The position numbers and the translations under genes are program-made. This document shows positions 9,375-19,649 of a stretch of DNA of 64,000 nt, piece after piece; the first letter of the stretch is position 1; each line of letters begins with the position of its first letter. This DNA is from Merluccius polli. Taxonomy: Eukaryota; Chordata; Actinopteri; Gadiformes; Merlucciidae. The stretch is from assembly GCA_030340625.1 (NCBI GenBank), contig JAOPHQ010004836.1, positions 414,001 through 478,000 of the forward strand. The letters are read 5' to 3'. Under the pieces are notes generated by a model, which saw only the letters and a list, made by a program, of their open reading frames with translations, did not search any database and was not told the DNA's origin.

Positions 9375-11773
9375 CAGTTTTTTACGATTGAATAAACACA
9401 ATTTTGATTGTTTTGTTTTGTTTAGCAAAACCCAACACACAAATAGCACAACCACATACCCAATTAGCAAAACACCTTAACTCCTTTGCAAAATGAACCA
9501 CTCTTGTAAAAACTATACACTAACTTATCAAAACCATATTTTTTTACCATATGAAACACACACGTTGCATATGACTTAACTCTGTTTGCACCAGTTACAC
9601 TCTGCTGTTGAAAACCTTAAACACTTTCGGCTAATTCTGCTTCTAAGTGCATAGAGTAGTATGGGTGAAGCACACAGTGAATTTGCAAAACATCGCTCGG
9701 ATTTGCACAACTGTAAACACAATGTCTTCTCACACTTTTTGCAAAACAATACACACAGTGAACACTTGTATGCATTACTGTAGACACCACACAGGACACA
9801 AGACTAATGCTGTTGAAAATGTTATTTATTTTTTTACATATACTCAAGCCAACATGGCGAAAAAAGTTTTCATGAACATAACATTTTATCCTGTACAAAA
9901 AAAGAACCCCCCAAAAAAGAAAACAGCACATAAATTGCTACTGTTGGTCTCTTCTCCTAGCTGGATCTGGCCAGAGAATTTCATCCACATCACAGGCGAT
10001 ATCCTCATTTGCAAGACAGCGGGGAAAGAATCGCCGTGCATGCCGTATCCACCCCTGTATGGCTGTGGCCTCAATCTGGTCACAGGCCTCCTCCATGGCC
10101 TGAATGAGGGCTACCCGAGCCAGGGGGTGCAGATCGTAAACCTTCCACCGCCATGCCGAGAAAAATTCTTCAATTGGGTTAAGAAATGGAGAATATGGTG
10201 GCAGGAAAAGGACTGTGAAATGTGGGTGCTGCGTAAAGTAGTTCTGAACCAGACCAGAGCGGTGGAATGAAACATTGTCCCAGATGACAACGTATTGGAT
10301 CTGCATGTTATTTATGATTGTGAGGTTGTATACTCTGTCCAAAAATGTAAGGATGTGAGGTGTTTTATACGGACCCATGTTGGCATGGCGGTGGAGGACC
10401 CCATTCTGGGTGATTGCCGCGCAAAGGGTGATGTTACCCCCACGTTGCCCCGGGACACTAATAATTGCCCTCTGGCCAATTACATTTCTTCCCCTCCTTC
10501 TGACCTTTGAGAGGTTGAACCCCGCCTCGTCTATGTAGATGAACTCATGCTGAATGGCCTCAGCATCCATTTGTAAAACTCTCTAAAATACAGTGAAATA
10601 CAAGATTGTGTAGTTCAGCATAGATTTAGTGTACAGTACATTTACATGTAAAAAAAGGTTATGTGTGCAGTATGCAACATCAGAGTGCTAAAATGAACAA
10701 TACATACCTCCACATACTCATGCCGCAGCTGTTTGACCCTCTCTGAGTTCCTCTCAAAAGGCACTCGGTACATCTGTTTCATTTGTACCTGATGTGCCTT
10801 CAGGATACGAGCTATGGTGGACAGAGAGACCTGATTCACATTCTGAAAGATGATTTGGTCTTCAATAATTTTGGCCTGGATTTCACGAAGCCTGATGGCA
10901 TTATTTGCCAAAACCATATTCACAATCTCCCTCTCCTGCAGTGGTGTGAAAATGGGAGCCCTTCCTCCTCGTTGTACTCGACCCTCAATCCTATGTAGAA
11001 CAAAATACATGTAACCTACTGTAAAATGTCACAGGAAGGGGTATCAAAAGTGCTGATATGGGGTGCATACAGTAAGAAGCTGTAAACAGGTAATTCTTTT
11101 ACCTGTTTTCCAGTCTGAATGCCCTTATGACAGATGCCACGGTGAATCTGCTGAGATTTGGCTGGACTCTCAGTCCAGCCTCCCTCACCGTCAATCCATG
11201 GTTCACAACATGGTCCACAAGAGTTGCGCGAATTTCATTGCTTAAAGTTGGACCTCTTCTCCTTTGAGCTTCACCTCCTCCTGCTTGAAGTCTTCCTCTT
11301 CCTCTTCCTCGGCCTCTGGCACGGCCTCTGCCTCCTTCTTCTCCTCCTTCTCCGATTCCCCCTCTCATCCTCACTCTTGCTCTTCCTCTTCCTTCCATTT
11401 TGGTTAAGTTTGGTGAACTCACCTGCTGCATTTTTATAGTGCTTAAACCTGATTGGTGTGTCTACAATTAAGCAATCTTGTGTTTGCACACCTGATGGCA
11501 GTGTTCAATCAACTGGCTCATAGGTGTGGTAATTTGACAGTCAGTGCTTTAGAATTGCAAGGAAGTGACATCTTGATATACTTCTGTGTCTAATGCATAG
11601 ACGTGTGTGTTAGTGTTTCAAATCACTGTGTGTATTGTTTTGCACAAAGTGTGAACGGACTCATTGTGCTTACAGTGGTGCAAATCTGGGGCCAAGTTTT
11701 GCTCCTTGAGTGTAAGGTTTTGATAATTGGGCAAAACTTTAGATTTTAGTGTTTATTCAATCGTAAAAAACTG
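9375..11773 (-). mobile_element. Tc1/mariner element with TA target duplication
   Basis: A 25-bp perfect terminal inverted repeat starting CAGTTTTTTACGATTGA lies at both ends, flanked by TA at 9373-9374 and 11774-11775. The 2.4-kb element encodes one transposase on the - strand. It sits inside the hAT element, so it arrived later. Perfect end repeats and an unbroken gene model suggest a recent insertion. Confidence 0.9.
9938..11431 (-). CDS. Tc1/mariner-type DDE transposase, three exons
   Basis: Exons on the - strand at 11431-11103, 10990-10708 and 10582-9938 are joined by GT-AG introns and give about 418 codons without a stop. Exon 1 has an Arg/Gly-rich start and a first helix-turn-helix (TLVDHVVNHGLTVREAGLRV). 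Exon 2 carries a second one (EREIVNMVLANNAIRLREIQ ... LSTIARILKAH). Exon 3 holds the catalytic domain: YIDEAGFNLS, VIWDNVSFHRS and PPYSPFLNPIEEFF. Counting from the second Asp to the Glu of NPIE gives 35 intervening residues, compared with 34 in classical Tc1. It would cut and paste the element at TA sites. An alternative start is the ATG of MEGRGR about 11 codons in. Confidence 0.85.
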
Positions 11774-11936
11774 TAATGCCTATGGGTAGAAACGGCAACA
11801 CCCCCATGTGGACAAAGTATGTACTGCAGATGAAAATAATCTTAAGATTTTGCAGAGGTATTTGGCGACCCAATTAAAATCCTGTGCGACCCACCTGTGG
11901 GTCCCGACCCAGGCTTTGGGAAACACTGGTCTAACC

Positions 11937-12180
11937 TATCAAAGATGGAGCCTGTTGTCATTCCAGTTAGCCCATTCATCCAACACAGCAAGGTGTTCCC
12001 CTTGATTGTAGTCATAATACCTTCCAAGTCTGCTACAAATCTTGGGGTCATGGTTGACGATCAGTTCAACATGGCTCTACTGAAAATGCTGCATCACGTA
12101 ATCATCAGTGCCACATCTTGCTGTATGTGCTCCACAGGGCGTGTCACAAACCATATTTGTATTAAAAACCAGAAAGATAT
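11937..12180 (+). mobile_element. L2-type LINE remnant, right part
   Basis: Encodes PSKSATNLGVMVDDQFNM, matching the NLGV..DD block near the C-terminus of L2/CR1 reverse transcriptases. It is continuous with 8690-8793 once the hAT element and one 8-bp target copy are removed. Confidence 0.65.
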
Positions 12181-12281
12181 CATTTGTGAAAGAAAAGTGA
12201 AAGTGGTGAATTGATGCTAGCGTTCACTGTAGAGAATTGAAGCTCACCGATTTCCAGAGCCATCGGACGCACCTTGACCGG

Positions 12282-12328
12282 TGGCTGTGGAGCACCTTCC
12301 ATTGATTGTGGAAGGTGCTCCACAGCCA
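12282..12328. repeat. Perfect 20-bp hairpin with 7-nt loop
   Basis: Arms at 12282-12301 (TGGCTGTGGAGCACCTTCCA) and 12309-12328 are exact inverse copies around TTGATTG. The pairing extends imperfectly outward (GACCGG / TTGACC). It could be a small structured RNA, a terminator-like fold or a tiny MITE; nothing else nearby decides. Confidence 0.9.
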
Positions 12329-12573
12329 TTGACCAGTGATTGTAAAACACTGTAATAACTGTAATGCAAAACATAGTTAAACATACAAAATAACACAACC
12401 CCTCGTCATATGTATAGTAGGCCTACACTACAATTACAAGGTAGAATGAGAGGTGATGTGGCTTGTGACATACTCTCTCATCTCGTCGTATTTTTCCCAC
12501 AACTTTTGCCTATGGTGCATCACATCTCTGACAGGTGAGACCAGGGGTTGACCAGTGGAAGGATAGTCTGCAC

Positions 12574-13095
12574 ATGGGCAACTCCAGCTCACAGCCCAGC
12601 AAAGAAGAAAGCTCAGCATCCGAACCCCGCCCCAGGACCCCCAAGACCCAACCCACCTTGGACAACAACCCCTGGCATACTACAGCTCAGCTCTGGATAC
12701 TATTGAACAAGGCCTGCCAATGTGCTATCAAGGTCGATGGGCCATTTGACTGTCCTGTACACATCGCATTAACTCCATGCCTTACTAACTATCTCCACCT
12801 TCATCATTACCAACAGCCGACAGACAGGATACCATTTATCCTATCCGTCACTGAGCTTACAATGAGGTGTTGTGTGAATGTCAACCCAGCAACCAGAATG
12901 ACACTGCCCACAGAGGGAGAACCACACATCTGCCTACCAGTCACAAGGAAGTGGGACGAGCCAAGGAGAGAAGTTATTTTTTCAAATAACTTTACTCACC
13001 CCCACAGCCCTGAAAGTCAGGGGGAAAGAGGTGTGGTTCCACCTAACCCACTGTACTCCAGCACCTGCACCAGCCACCCTGGCCCAACCTCATGA
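12574..13095 (+). CDS. Unidentified ORF starting MGNSSSQ, possibly retroviral-type
   Basis: The frame is open from an upstream ATG at 12535, but the ATG at 12574 gives MGNSSSQPSKEES, a good N-myristoylation start, and is preferred. The 173-codon product is rich in Pro, Ser and Thr, has a Cys pair (CCVNVN) and acidic-basic stretches, and no membrane segment. It was not recognised. A polypurine tract and LTR-like sequence lie 1.6 kb downstream on the same strand, with a Harbinger-like insertion between. It could therefore be an accessory or matrix-like ORF of an endogenous retroelement. Confidence that it is coding is moderate; its function is unknown. Confidence 0.4.
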   Translation: MGNSSSQPSKEESSASEPRPRTPKTQPTLDNNPWHTTAQLWILLNKACQCAIKVDGPFDCPVHIALTPCLTNYLHLHHYQQPTDRIPFILSVTELTMRCCVNVNPATRMTLPTEGEPHICLPVTRKWDEPRREVIFSNNFTHPHSPESQGERGVVPPNPLYSSTCTSHPGPTS

Positions 13096-13362
13096 ACCAG
13101 AGCCGACACCTGATCACCCCGCTACCTCGTCCACTGCCTTTAATGTTTGGTAATCATGTAACTGCTTCAAGGTTACAACAAGTGATCTTTTGCTAAGCAA
13201 TATTTTATCTTTATTGAAGTTTTCCAGTTTCAGTGTAATTGTGTTACTGGGTTTTGTGGTTTTGTTTTGGGTAATATTTTGGGTTTGTTTTGGTTTATTT
13301 TTGTATTTGTTTTGATTTGTTTGGTTTTGTTTTGGTCATTAACTTGTGTTTGTAATCTCAGT

Positions 13363-14556
13363 GGGGCAATTGCTCTGTCGCTAACTTAGCCACTTTTTAG
13401 AGTTTAACACGGTTTTAAACTCGTCGGTGACGCAAGAAGTCACGTGACGTCTTAAGCTCCATTGCTGTGTCGTATGTACCTGTGGTTTAACCTGCAGCTG
13501 CATTTTACCTTGATCTCAATTGCTGTGTCTTCAGAGAAATTCACATCAGACACTAGAGGGCGTATTTTGTGCGTGTTAGTCTAGTCTCGAAACGGACATG
13601 GTTTTAGAGGAGACTAAACCAGTTTGCAGGATGAAACAAGGCTCCATTATAACCGACACACACAGAATTAGTTTTATTAATTATTAGTAGTAGTATTAAT
13701 AATAATGTATGATACGTTTATACTTATTACGCCAGATAGGCCTTCAGTACAATAACAATATTGGACATAGTAGATATGGAATGAGCAGTGATATTTCACG
13801 GCTCACGGGGCTCAGGTCTCGGTCGTGCGTCCGCTCAGCAATAGCATTACGCGCTTCAACTTTCATGCGCTTCCATAAATTCTTTAAATGTGCCGCTGCT
13901 CGGTCTTCTGCTGGAAGATCTACTGTTACATGAGAGATCATCCCAAACAGACTTTCTTCGGAGCGTGGTGGTGGTGTCTTTCCTCTTCCAACTTCTGCTC
14001 CTCGTTATAGTTCTCTATCCGAGACATGTTCATCCTAACTACCCTCTCCTCCGAGAATTTATAGGCGTGGAATTACCCTAATTACTCGCATATTAATTCG
14101 TCTTCAATTAATTAATCACGTTTGCATGCACACCAAGAGAAAACAATGACAAGTAATTGATTGATTGACGTAGGTGAGGGCAGATTCAGATTCCAGACTC
14201 AGATTTCCACAAAAAGTAGGCTAGACTATTTCATAATATATTTCAACATTATTTGCGTTTTATTATATTAAAGTTCACTTTACATTCCCATTAAGTTTTT
14301 GTTGGTAATTATAGCACAAAATGCATCCAACATTAAGTTAAGACTGCATCTGCTGGAGTATAACGAGAAATCAGAGTACTTCCGGTTTAACCCGAGTTTA
14401 ACTAGGAATCAGCTGAACCTGTGTCGGTCAGTACACAGCAATCAGGTTTAACTTCGTGCGCAGCTGCGTGTTAAACTCCAAAACCTCCGGTTTCCGGAGT
14501 ACGGTTTTAAACCGCAGCACAGCTAACGCAATGCTAACTGACAGAGCAATTGCCCC
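13363..14556. mobile_element. Harbinger-like non-autonomous element
   Basis: A perfect 17-bp terminal inverted repeat, GGGGCAATTGCTCTGTC, lies at both ends, flanked by AGT on each side (13360-13362 and 14557-14559). A 3-bp duplication fits PIF/Harbinger. Internal sequence contains a Myb/SANT-like fragment but no nuclease gene. Confidence 0.75.
13744..13941 (-). pseudogene. Myb/SANT-like fragment in Harbinger-like element
   Basis: The 65-codon frame contains AAHLKNLWKRMKVEARNAIA, in the style of the third helix and linker of the Myb-like accessory protein that accompanies Harbinger transposases. Upstream helices and the rest of the protein are missing or out of frame, so this is a remnant. 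Assignment is tentative. Confidence 0.4.
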
Positions 14557-14714
14557 AGTAGGGTTACAGAATGGACACATATGTATGAGGTTTTTCTTTG
14601 GTTGTTTTTGATTGATGTATTGATTTCTCTCACAATTGTTTTTTCTTTGGCTGTTTTTGCCTACTTTTTCCATGTTGTCATTTGCTCGCCCTTGGTTGTG
14701 TGACTTTCAGTCAC

Positions 14715-14725
14715 AAAGGGGGGAA
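14715..14725 (+). promoter_or_regulatory. Polypurine tract before LTR
   Basis: AAAGGGGGGAA lies directly before a sequence starting TG. In retroviruses and LTR retrotransposons this is the plus-strand primer site at the U3 boundary. Confidence 0.6.
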
Positions 14726-15237
14726 TGATGTAATAATAATGACAATCACAAGAAAGCCCCTCCATAATAACAATAACAATCAACCTATACATACACCATG
14801 ATTGAACCTACTCATTACTTGTGTTAACTTAGAGGGTCACGAGGAAGCCCCTCTCAACTGTGATTGAATCCAGAGACTGATTTAATCCAGAGACAATGGG
14901 TACTGTGTTCTGCTATCTGCAATCATATGACACAGCAGTCGACATATAGATATTCCAAGAAGGGCCTGTCTGCGGAAACCGCTCACATTTTAGAAAGTAT
15001 ATATTCGCTGTGTTGGAATGTAAGAATCAGTGGCTTCATGAACCTACTCCGGATTGCATGTATGATTGCTCTCTGTAATAAACAATTGTTACTATTATAC
15101 TTTATTCATTCTCCGAGTCCTACCTTTATCAAAATAGAACACCTTCACTACAATGGCGAGCTGAGAAATAACACATCAGAAGGCACAACAATGTCTTGCC
15201 AATGAATATAAATTTAAAAAATACAACAATTTGCTCG
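14726..15237 (+). mobile_element. Probable retroelement LTR
   Basis: Begins TGATGTAATAATAATG right after a polypurine tract and contains AATAAA at 15077-15082, as expected of a U3-R-U5 repeat. The right boundary is uncertain because the last 128 bp recur at 15943-16069. No second full LTR was seen within the window, so the element may extend or be deleted to the left. Confidence 0.5.
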
Positions 15238-15333
15238 ATTAAGGGTTAGGGTTACCCACCTCCGCCGCCCCCTCGAAAACCTCAATGAACGGTAAATGGC
15301 AAAGGGCCGGTCTCCATCCGTCAAGCGCCGGGA

Positions 15334-15819
15334 CTAGAACCTGCAGCGATGCCCCTCCGGTGTCAACCCCAACCGGTCCAGGAGGGCATGTTTGAGGTCC
15401 CCACAGGATGTGCAGGTGGCCGCCGACAGCCCGTGCGCTGTCATAAGCGCGTAGTCAGAGAGGAGAGGAAGAAGGCGCACTCCCCACTGTTCCTGGGGCC
15501 ACCCGCACACCTCCGCCGTCCCCTCGAAAACCTCAATGAACCTCATGTCGTCGGTGGACCCCCTCTTTGTCAGTGCAACGTGGAGCGGTTGGAGCAACGC
15601 TCCCTCGGGCAGGTCCTGTGGGTCCTGACTGCTGTCCTGCGGCAAGGCGCACCACCGGACCAGGTCGTGGAGGACCACTCTCCCCTCCGCATGATGAGAA
15701 GCCAGATCCAGCATAGCCTGGGTTTGTCTGTTATGGGCCTGGATCTGGCTCTCCTGGACCTCAATAATCCGCCGTAGGGTTTGGGCCAGTGGAGGTTCCT
15801 CCGCTGCCGCTCCCTCCAT
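15334..15819 (-). pseudogene. Gmr1-like gypsy Gag, N-terminal fragment
   Basis: A 161-codon frame starts MEGAAAEEPPLAQTL, with a coiled region QESQIQAHNRQTQAM and then a SCAN-like capsid part: FEGTAEVCGWPQEQW, followed by LKHALLDRLGLTPEGHR. This is the gag style of Gmr1-like Ty3/gypsy elements, from which vertebrate SCAN domains are thought to derive. The frame ends early and no zinc knuckle or protease follows. It is a 5' fragment of an element, nearly the same as the gag at 20341-21515. Confidence 0.75.
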
Positions 15820-15942
15820 GTCCCTGTTCAGGAGCCACTGTAGCCACGTATAGGCACGGGGCCATTAAAGGAGCAGCACAACGTGGATTGCAAAGTCACT
15901 GTTTTATTGCCTGATAGAGCACTCCGTGCCTAACAGATATGC
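15820..15942 (-). mobile_element. Gmr1-like primer-binding site and partial LTR
   Basis: Next to the gag start, the - strand reads TGGCTCCTGAACAGGGAC, close to a tRNA-Lys primer site. It is preceded by LTR-like sequence with GCAATAAAACAGTGAC. The same arrangement occurs at 21516-21690. Confidence 0.6.
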
Positions 15943-16069
15943 TCTCCGAGTCCTACCTTCATCAAAATAGAACACCTTCACTACAATGTCGAGCTGAGAA
16001 ATAACACATCAGAAGGCACACAAATGTCTTGCCAATGCATATAAGTTTAAAAAATACAACAATTTGCCC
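15943..16069 (+). repeat. Second copy of LTR-end sequence
   Basis: Matches 15110-15237 over about 127 bp with roughly eight differences (TCTCCGAGTCCTACC to ACAACAATTTGC). The two copies bracket a Gmr1-like gag fragment. Confidence 0.85.
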
Positions 16070-16109
16070 GTGGGCATGGCTTGTACCGACCGGTACAAGC
16101 CATGCCCAC
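16070..16109. repeat. Perfect 18-bp palindromic hairpin, 4-nt loop
   Basis: GTGGGCATGGCTTGTACC (16070-16087) and its exact inverse (16092-16109) surround GACC. It starts where the duplicated LTR-end segment stops. Confidence 0.9.
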
Positions 16110-16231
16110 TTCCGGTCTTCTATCCGAATACAGAGACAGATAATTTTGTTTGTTGAACAGATACAGATAATGACGTCTCTGTACACCTCTAGTCACTATG
16201 ATTGATGACCATCTGCCTACCTTGATGATCA

Positions 16232-17440
16232 TCAGCACAATGGGACTAGGCCACTGTGTGACTCTTCTATTAACCCCATTTCTAGCATCGCCTTTAATTC
16301 TTCCTGCACAATTTTGCGCTTGTGTTCAGGTAACCTGTACCGCCGTGAGCTATCCGTCACACCATGGGACGTTTCAATGTGGTGGTTAATGAGCGATGTG
16401 CAATACAAGTACTTTATCTGCCCTAGCGCATGGAGCTTTGCTCTCAGGTCCATAACGTATGAGGTCCAAAACGCCCCTAGTCCGTCTGCCGAACAACAAT
16501 TCAAATGGGGAAAACACTGTGGAGGCCTGAGGAACCTCTCGTACTGCGAATAATAGAGGGTCAAGCCATTTATCCCAATTCTGACTATCTTCGTGCACGA
16601 ACTTGTGCAGCATGGACTTTAACGTCTTGTTAAACCTCTCCACCAGACTGTCTGTCTGGGGATGGTACATGCTGGTCCTAATAGATTTAACCCCTAGCAG
16701 CCCATAAAGTTTGCGTAGTGTACATAAACACAGTGCCTTGATCAGTTAGAATCTCTTTTGGGATTCCAACTTGGGAAATTAATTGAAACAGTGCCTGCAC
16801 TATGCTCTTCGCCAAGATAGAGCATAGTGGCACTGCCTCGGGATAACGGGTTGCGTAATCTACAATGACTAATGCAAATCGGTATCCCTGTGCGCTTCTT
16901 TCGAATGGCCCAGTGAGATCCATGCCAATTCTCTTGAAGGAGGTCTCAATTAATGGCAATGGACGCAACGGTGCTTTTGGGGTTGCCAGAGGATACTAGC
17001 TAGCATTCCCGGCAGGACGCACACCACCGGCGTACGTCCGTGTGAATGCCTGGTCAATAGAAGCGGGCCATGAGCCAATCACATGTTTTATCGCAGCCTA
17101 AATGACCAGCCTGGAATACCATTTCCTGACGGCTTTGTGGGATGAGCAACTGGCTCAATTCTTCCCCTGACTGAGTGTCACGACTCACTCTATATAACCT
17201 ATCCTTAATTATCATAAATTGCGGGAAGGTGAGCCATGTCACCAATCCTAATGCATCAATCCTGATCACTTGATCAAAGGCTGAGCATAGAGTATTGTCA
17301 TGAGACTGCTCAATCGGGAAATGTCCTACAGGGGAAAATTGCGGGACTGGTGGAGTCTCCTCCCCCCCCCCTCCCCCCCCCCCCCCCCCGGGCTGCATCG
17401 GACAACCTTGCATCACCACTGAGCACAGCGCACATCCCAC
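16232..17440 (-). pseudogene. Gmr1-like integrase followed by start of reverse transcriptase
   Basis: On the - strand, from the right: KDRLYRV, then an HHCC-type zinc segment (QAGHLGCDKTCDWLMARFY), then the integrase core with GMDLTGPF, ILTDQGT and YHPQTDSLVERFNKTL. After that comes RRYRLPEHKRKIVQEEL, the entry to reverse transcriptase, which ends abruptly near 16232. Integrase before RT is the unusual order of Gmr1-like elements. Stops and frame changes occur near 16690, 16970 and 17054, and a C-run expansion is present at 17361-17389. It is inactive. Confidence 0.8.
17361..17389. repeat. C-rich run
   Basis: Nearly uninterrupted C, translated as Gly on the other strand in the integrase pseudogene. 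Confidence 0.9.
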
Positions 17441-17880
17441 GCTTCCCTACCTGTCATGCGCATGGGCCCCTTTCCCCTGAAACTATTCTACCAAAGCCCG
17501 GCCAATCAGTGCCTGAAAACAAGGCCCGCGACAGATGGGAACTAACCGCATCACTTTATGCTTTTTCCATTGGAAGCAAATTTCTATGGCAGTGTCTGAA
17601 ATTCGGCCAAAATAGGAGCTAGACCACAGGGCTAGTAACTTTCAAAAGTTACTAGCCCTGGTGTAAAGTTACTAGACCGAGCAAATCAATGTGTGTCGTA
17701 GGCACGTGCATCACGTTTTCACATCACACATCACAATTTTCAGAATAAAGATACAAAAGAAGCCATTTGGTGGACTTTCAGCTCAGAAAAGATAGAATTT
17801 CATCATGGACATTATTATTGTTATTTTTTATGTGTGTTTTCAGATATTTTAGGCATGATTGTTTAATCAGTATAGGCTAA

Positions 17881-17959
17881 CTTTCACTCACTCACAAACA
17901 CACTCACTCACACACACTCACTCACTCACGCACGCACGCACGCACGCACGCACACACGC
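17881..17959. repeat. (CACTCA)n / (CACG)n microsatellite
   Basis: Runs of CACTCACTCA then CACGCACGCACG. Confidence 0.85.
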
Positions 17960-18462
17960 GCGGCGCCAATCCCCACCGGGCGCATAGCGCTGCGAGGCGG
18001 CTGGATTCGCGAGATCACGCGAGAACTACAACACCACGCGAGAATCAGGAGACCACGCGATCATTTGTGGATGTCAATATAGAACAAACAAATAAAAGGT
18101 TACTTTGCCTTTCCGAAGTTGACTTGCAGTTGTTTTGTCTGTCAGAACTTGATGTGATGTTGATTTGATCATTTTTCCTAGATTTGTGTGCTTCTAGCCT
18201 ACCATGAGTTGGTAGGCTATATAGCAAATGTTTACTTTTTTTGTCTGGTTTAATTGTGTTTATTGTTGTTATGTCCTAATGTGTTGTGCTGTAGTCTATA
18301 GACAAAGTTAGTTAAAAACGACAACGATTTGTGGCCGTGTCGATCGGGAGGGTAAATGGGTTTAAATTGACGCGGTTCAGCAGCGGCTCGCGTCAAAAAT
18401 AGAACGCTACGTAAAGATAGCGCTGCGGCTGCGGCGCGCCGCTCCTGGGACGCAGCTGAGAC

Positions 18463-18996
18463 TAGTGATGGATTTCATGAGTCGTTTGCGCGAATCAGTT
18501 CGCGTCGTTCAGTTCGCCACAGTGAGTCGTTCGTTCGTTCGTGTTTCCGGTAGCGCTGAATCATTCACTGACTCGTTCAGTCGTTCACTTAGCTCCTCCC
18601 TCGTTCTCAATTCGCGAATCGCGAACGACTCGGCTGTCATTCGCGAACGGCGAATGCCAGCCGAGTCGGTCAGACTCGGCTCCTCCTCGTTCACAACATT
18701 CAAACGAATCACGAATGCAGCTGAGTCGGTCTCGGACTCCCTCGTTCTTCTCATTTACTAACTAATCACGAAATCACGATTCACAATCGTGCAATGGTGC
18801 AAATGATGGTGTTAATAAATGTGTTAATAGCAAATACAACATTGTGTCTGGTTGAATATGTTAACATATGTATTTAATTTGAGTTCAACAGATGTATTTA
18901 ATGTATGCATAATGACATGTCAGGATCAAAATGCCCCATTCCCCCAATTCAAGGTAAAGTTAGACAAACCAAACGCAGCGGGATGTGTGTGTGTGT

Positions 18997-19027
<31 letters not shown>

Positions 19028-19649
19028 GGCGTAGTAGATTATTGGATGTATATCAGCAAGATAATAGACTTGATTTAGCAATGATGAGTTTTAAAGTTAA
19101 TGATGTACAGTTGTGTTTATTCTGGGCATATTTTATTTACTATTGTGAAGATGGCCATTGGCCACCCCCACTCAAGACCAAGATCCACCAAGGTGTGGGT
19201 CCCGGCCGGGTTGCGTGCGTGAGAAGGAAGCATGAAAGAACGAGACAGATTGACGAGACATTCAAATATTTTATTAATCTGGCATGACACAGAAAATACA
19301 AAGACAGCATGTATTTACCATTTCACTGATATGTAAATGTAAAAGGCAATATTCAAATGTGAAAGTGGTATTGTTAATGTGTCAACCATTCGAAAGCGTC
19401 CTAGACTCACAGACAGACAAACAACATACATTGGCTGGCTCTCGTGATGACGAGTCATGAGTGACGTCTCAGTCCTCGAGTCAATCAGTCAGCGAACGAC
19501 TCGCGAATCAGCGGCGCCGCGAATCAGCGCGTCAGAGAGACTCAGCGAACGAGACGAACGACGCGAACGAGAGTGGCGAACAAGGTCAGTTCGTTCACTT
19601 CAAAGAGTCGTTCGTTCGAACTGGTTCGTTCGCGAACGACCCATCACTA
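18463..19649. mobile_element. hAT-type non-autonomous element
   Basis: Ends TAGTGATGG ... CCATCACTA with 8-bp target copies GCTGAGAC (18455-18462 and 19650-19657). Both subterminal regions are packed with short inverted words such as TTCGCGAA, GTTCGTTC and GAACGAAC, which look like transposase-binding clusters. There is no transposase ORF. Confidence 0.85.
18983..19030. repeat. (GT)n followed by poly-G
   Basis: About 13 GT units then about 19 G. Confidence 0.9.

Larger units (their letters stand above)
8802..11928. mobile_element. hAT element with 8-bp target duplication, split by a Tc1 element
   Basis: Starts CAGTGTTTCCCAAACC and ends as its near inverse GGCTTTGGGAAACACTG. GTCTAACC flanks it on both sides (8794-8801 and 11929-11936), the 8-bp duplication typical of hAT. 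Its own sequence (8802-9374 plus 11774-11928) has no transposase, so it is non-autonomous; the gap is filled by a later Tc1/mariner insertion. The phrase GGGGACCCACTTTTTGAAAATG near the left end is familiar from vertebrate hAT-Charlie-like ends. Confidence 0.85.

Noticed and set aside
9647..10270. 207-codon + strand ORF
   Set aside because: Antisense shadow of the Tc1 transposase third exon.
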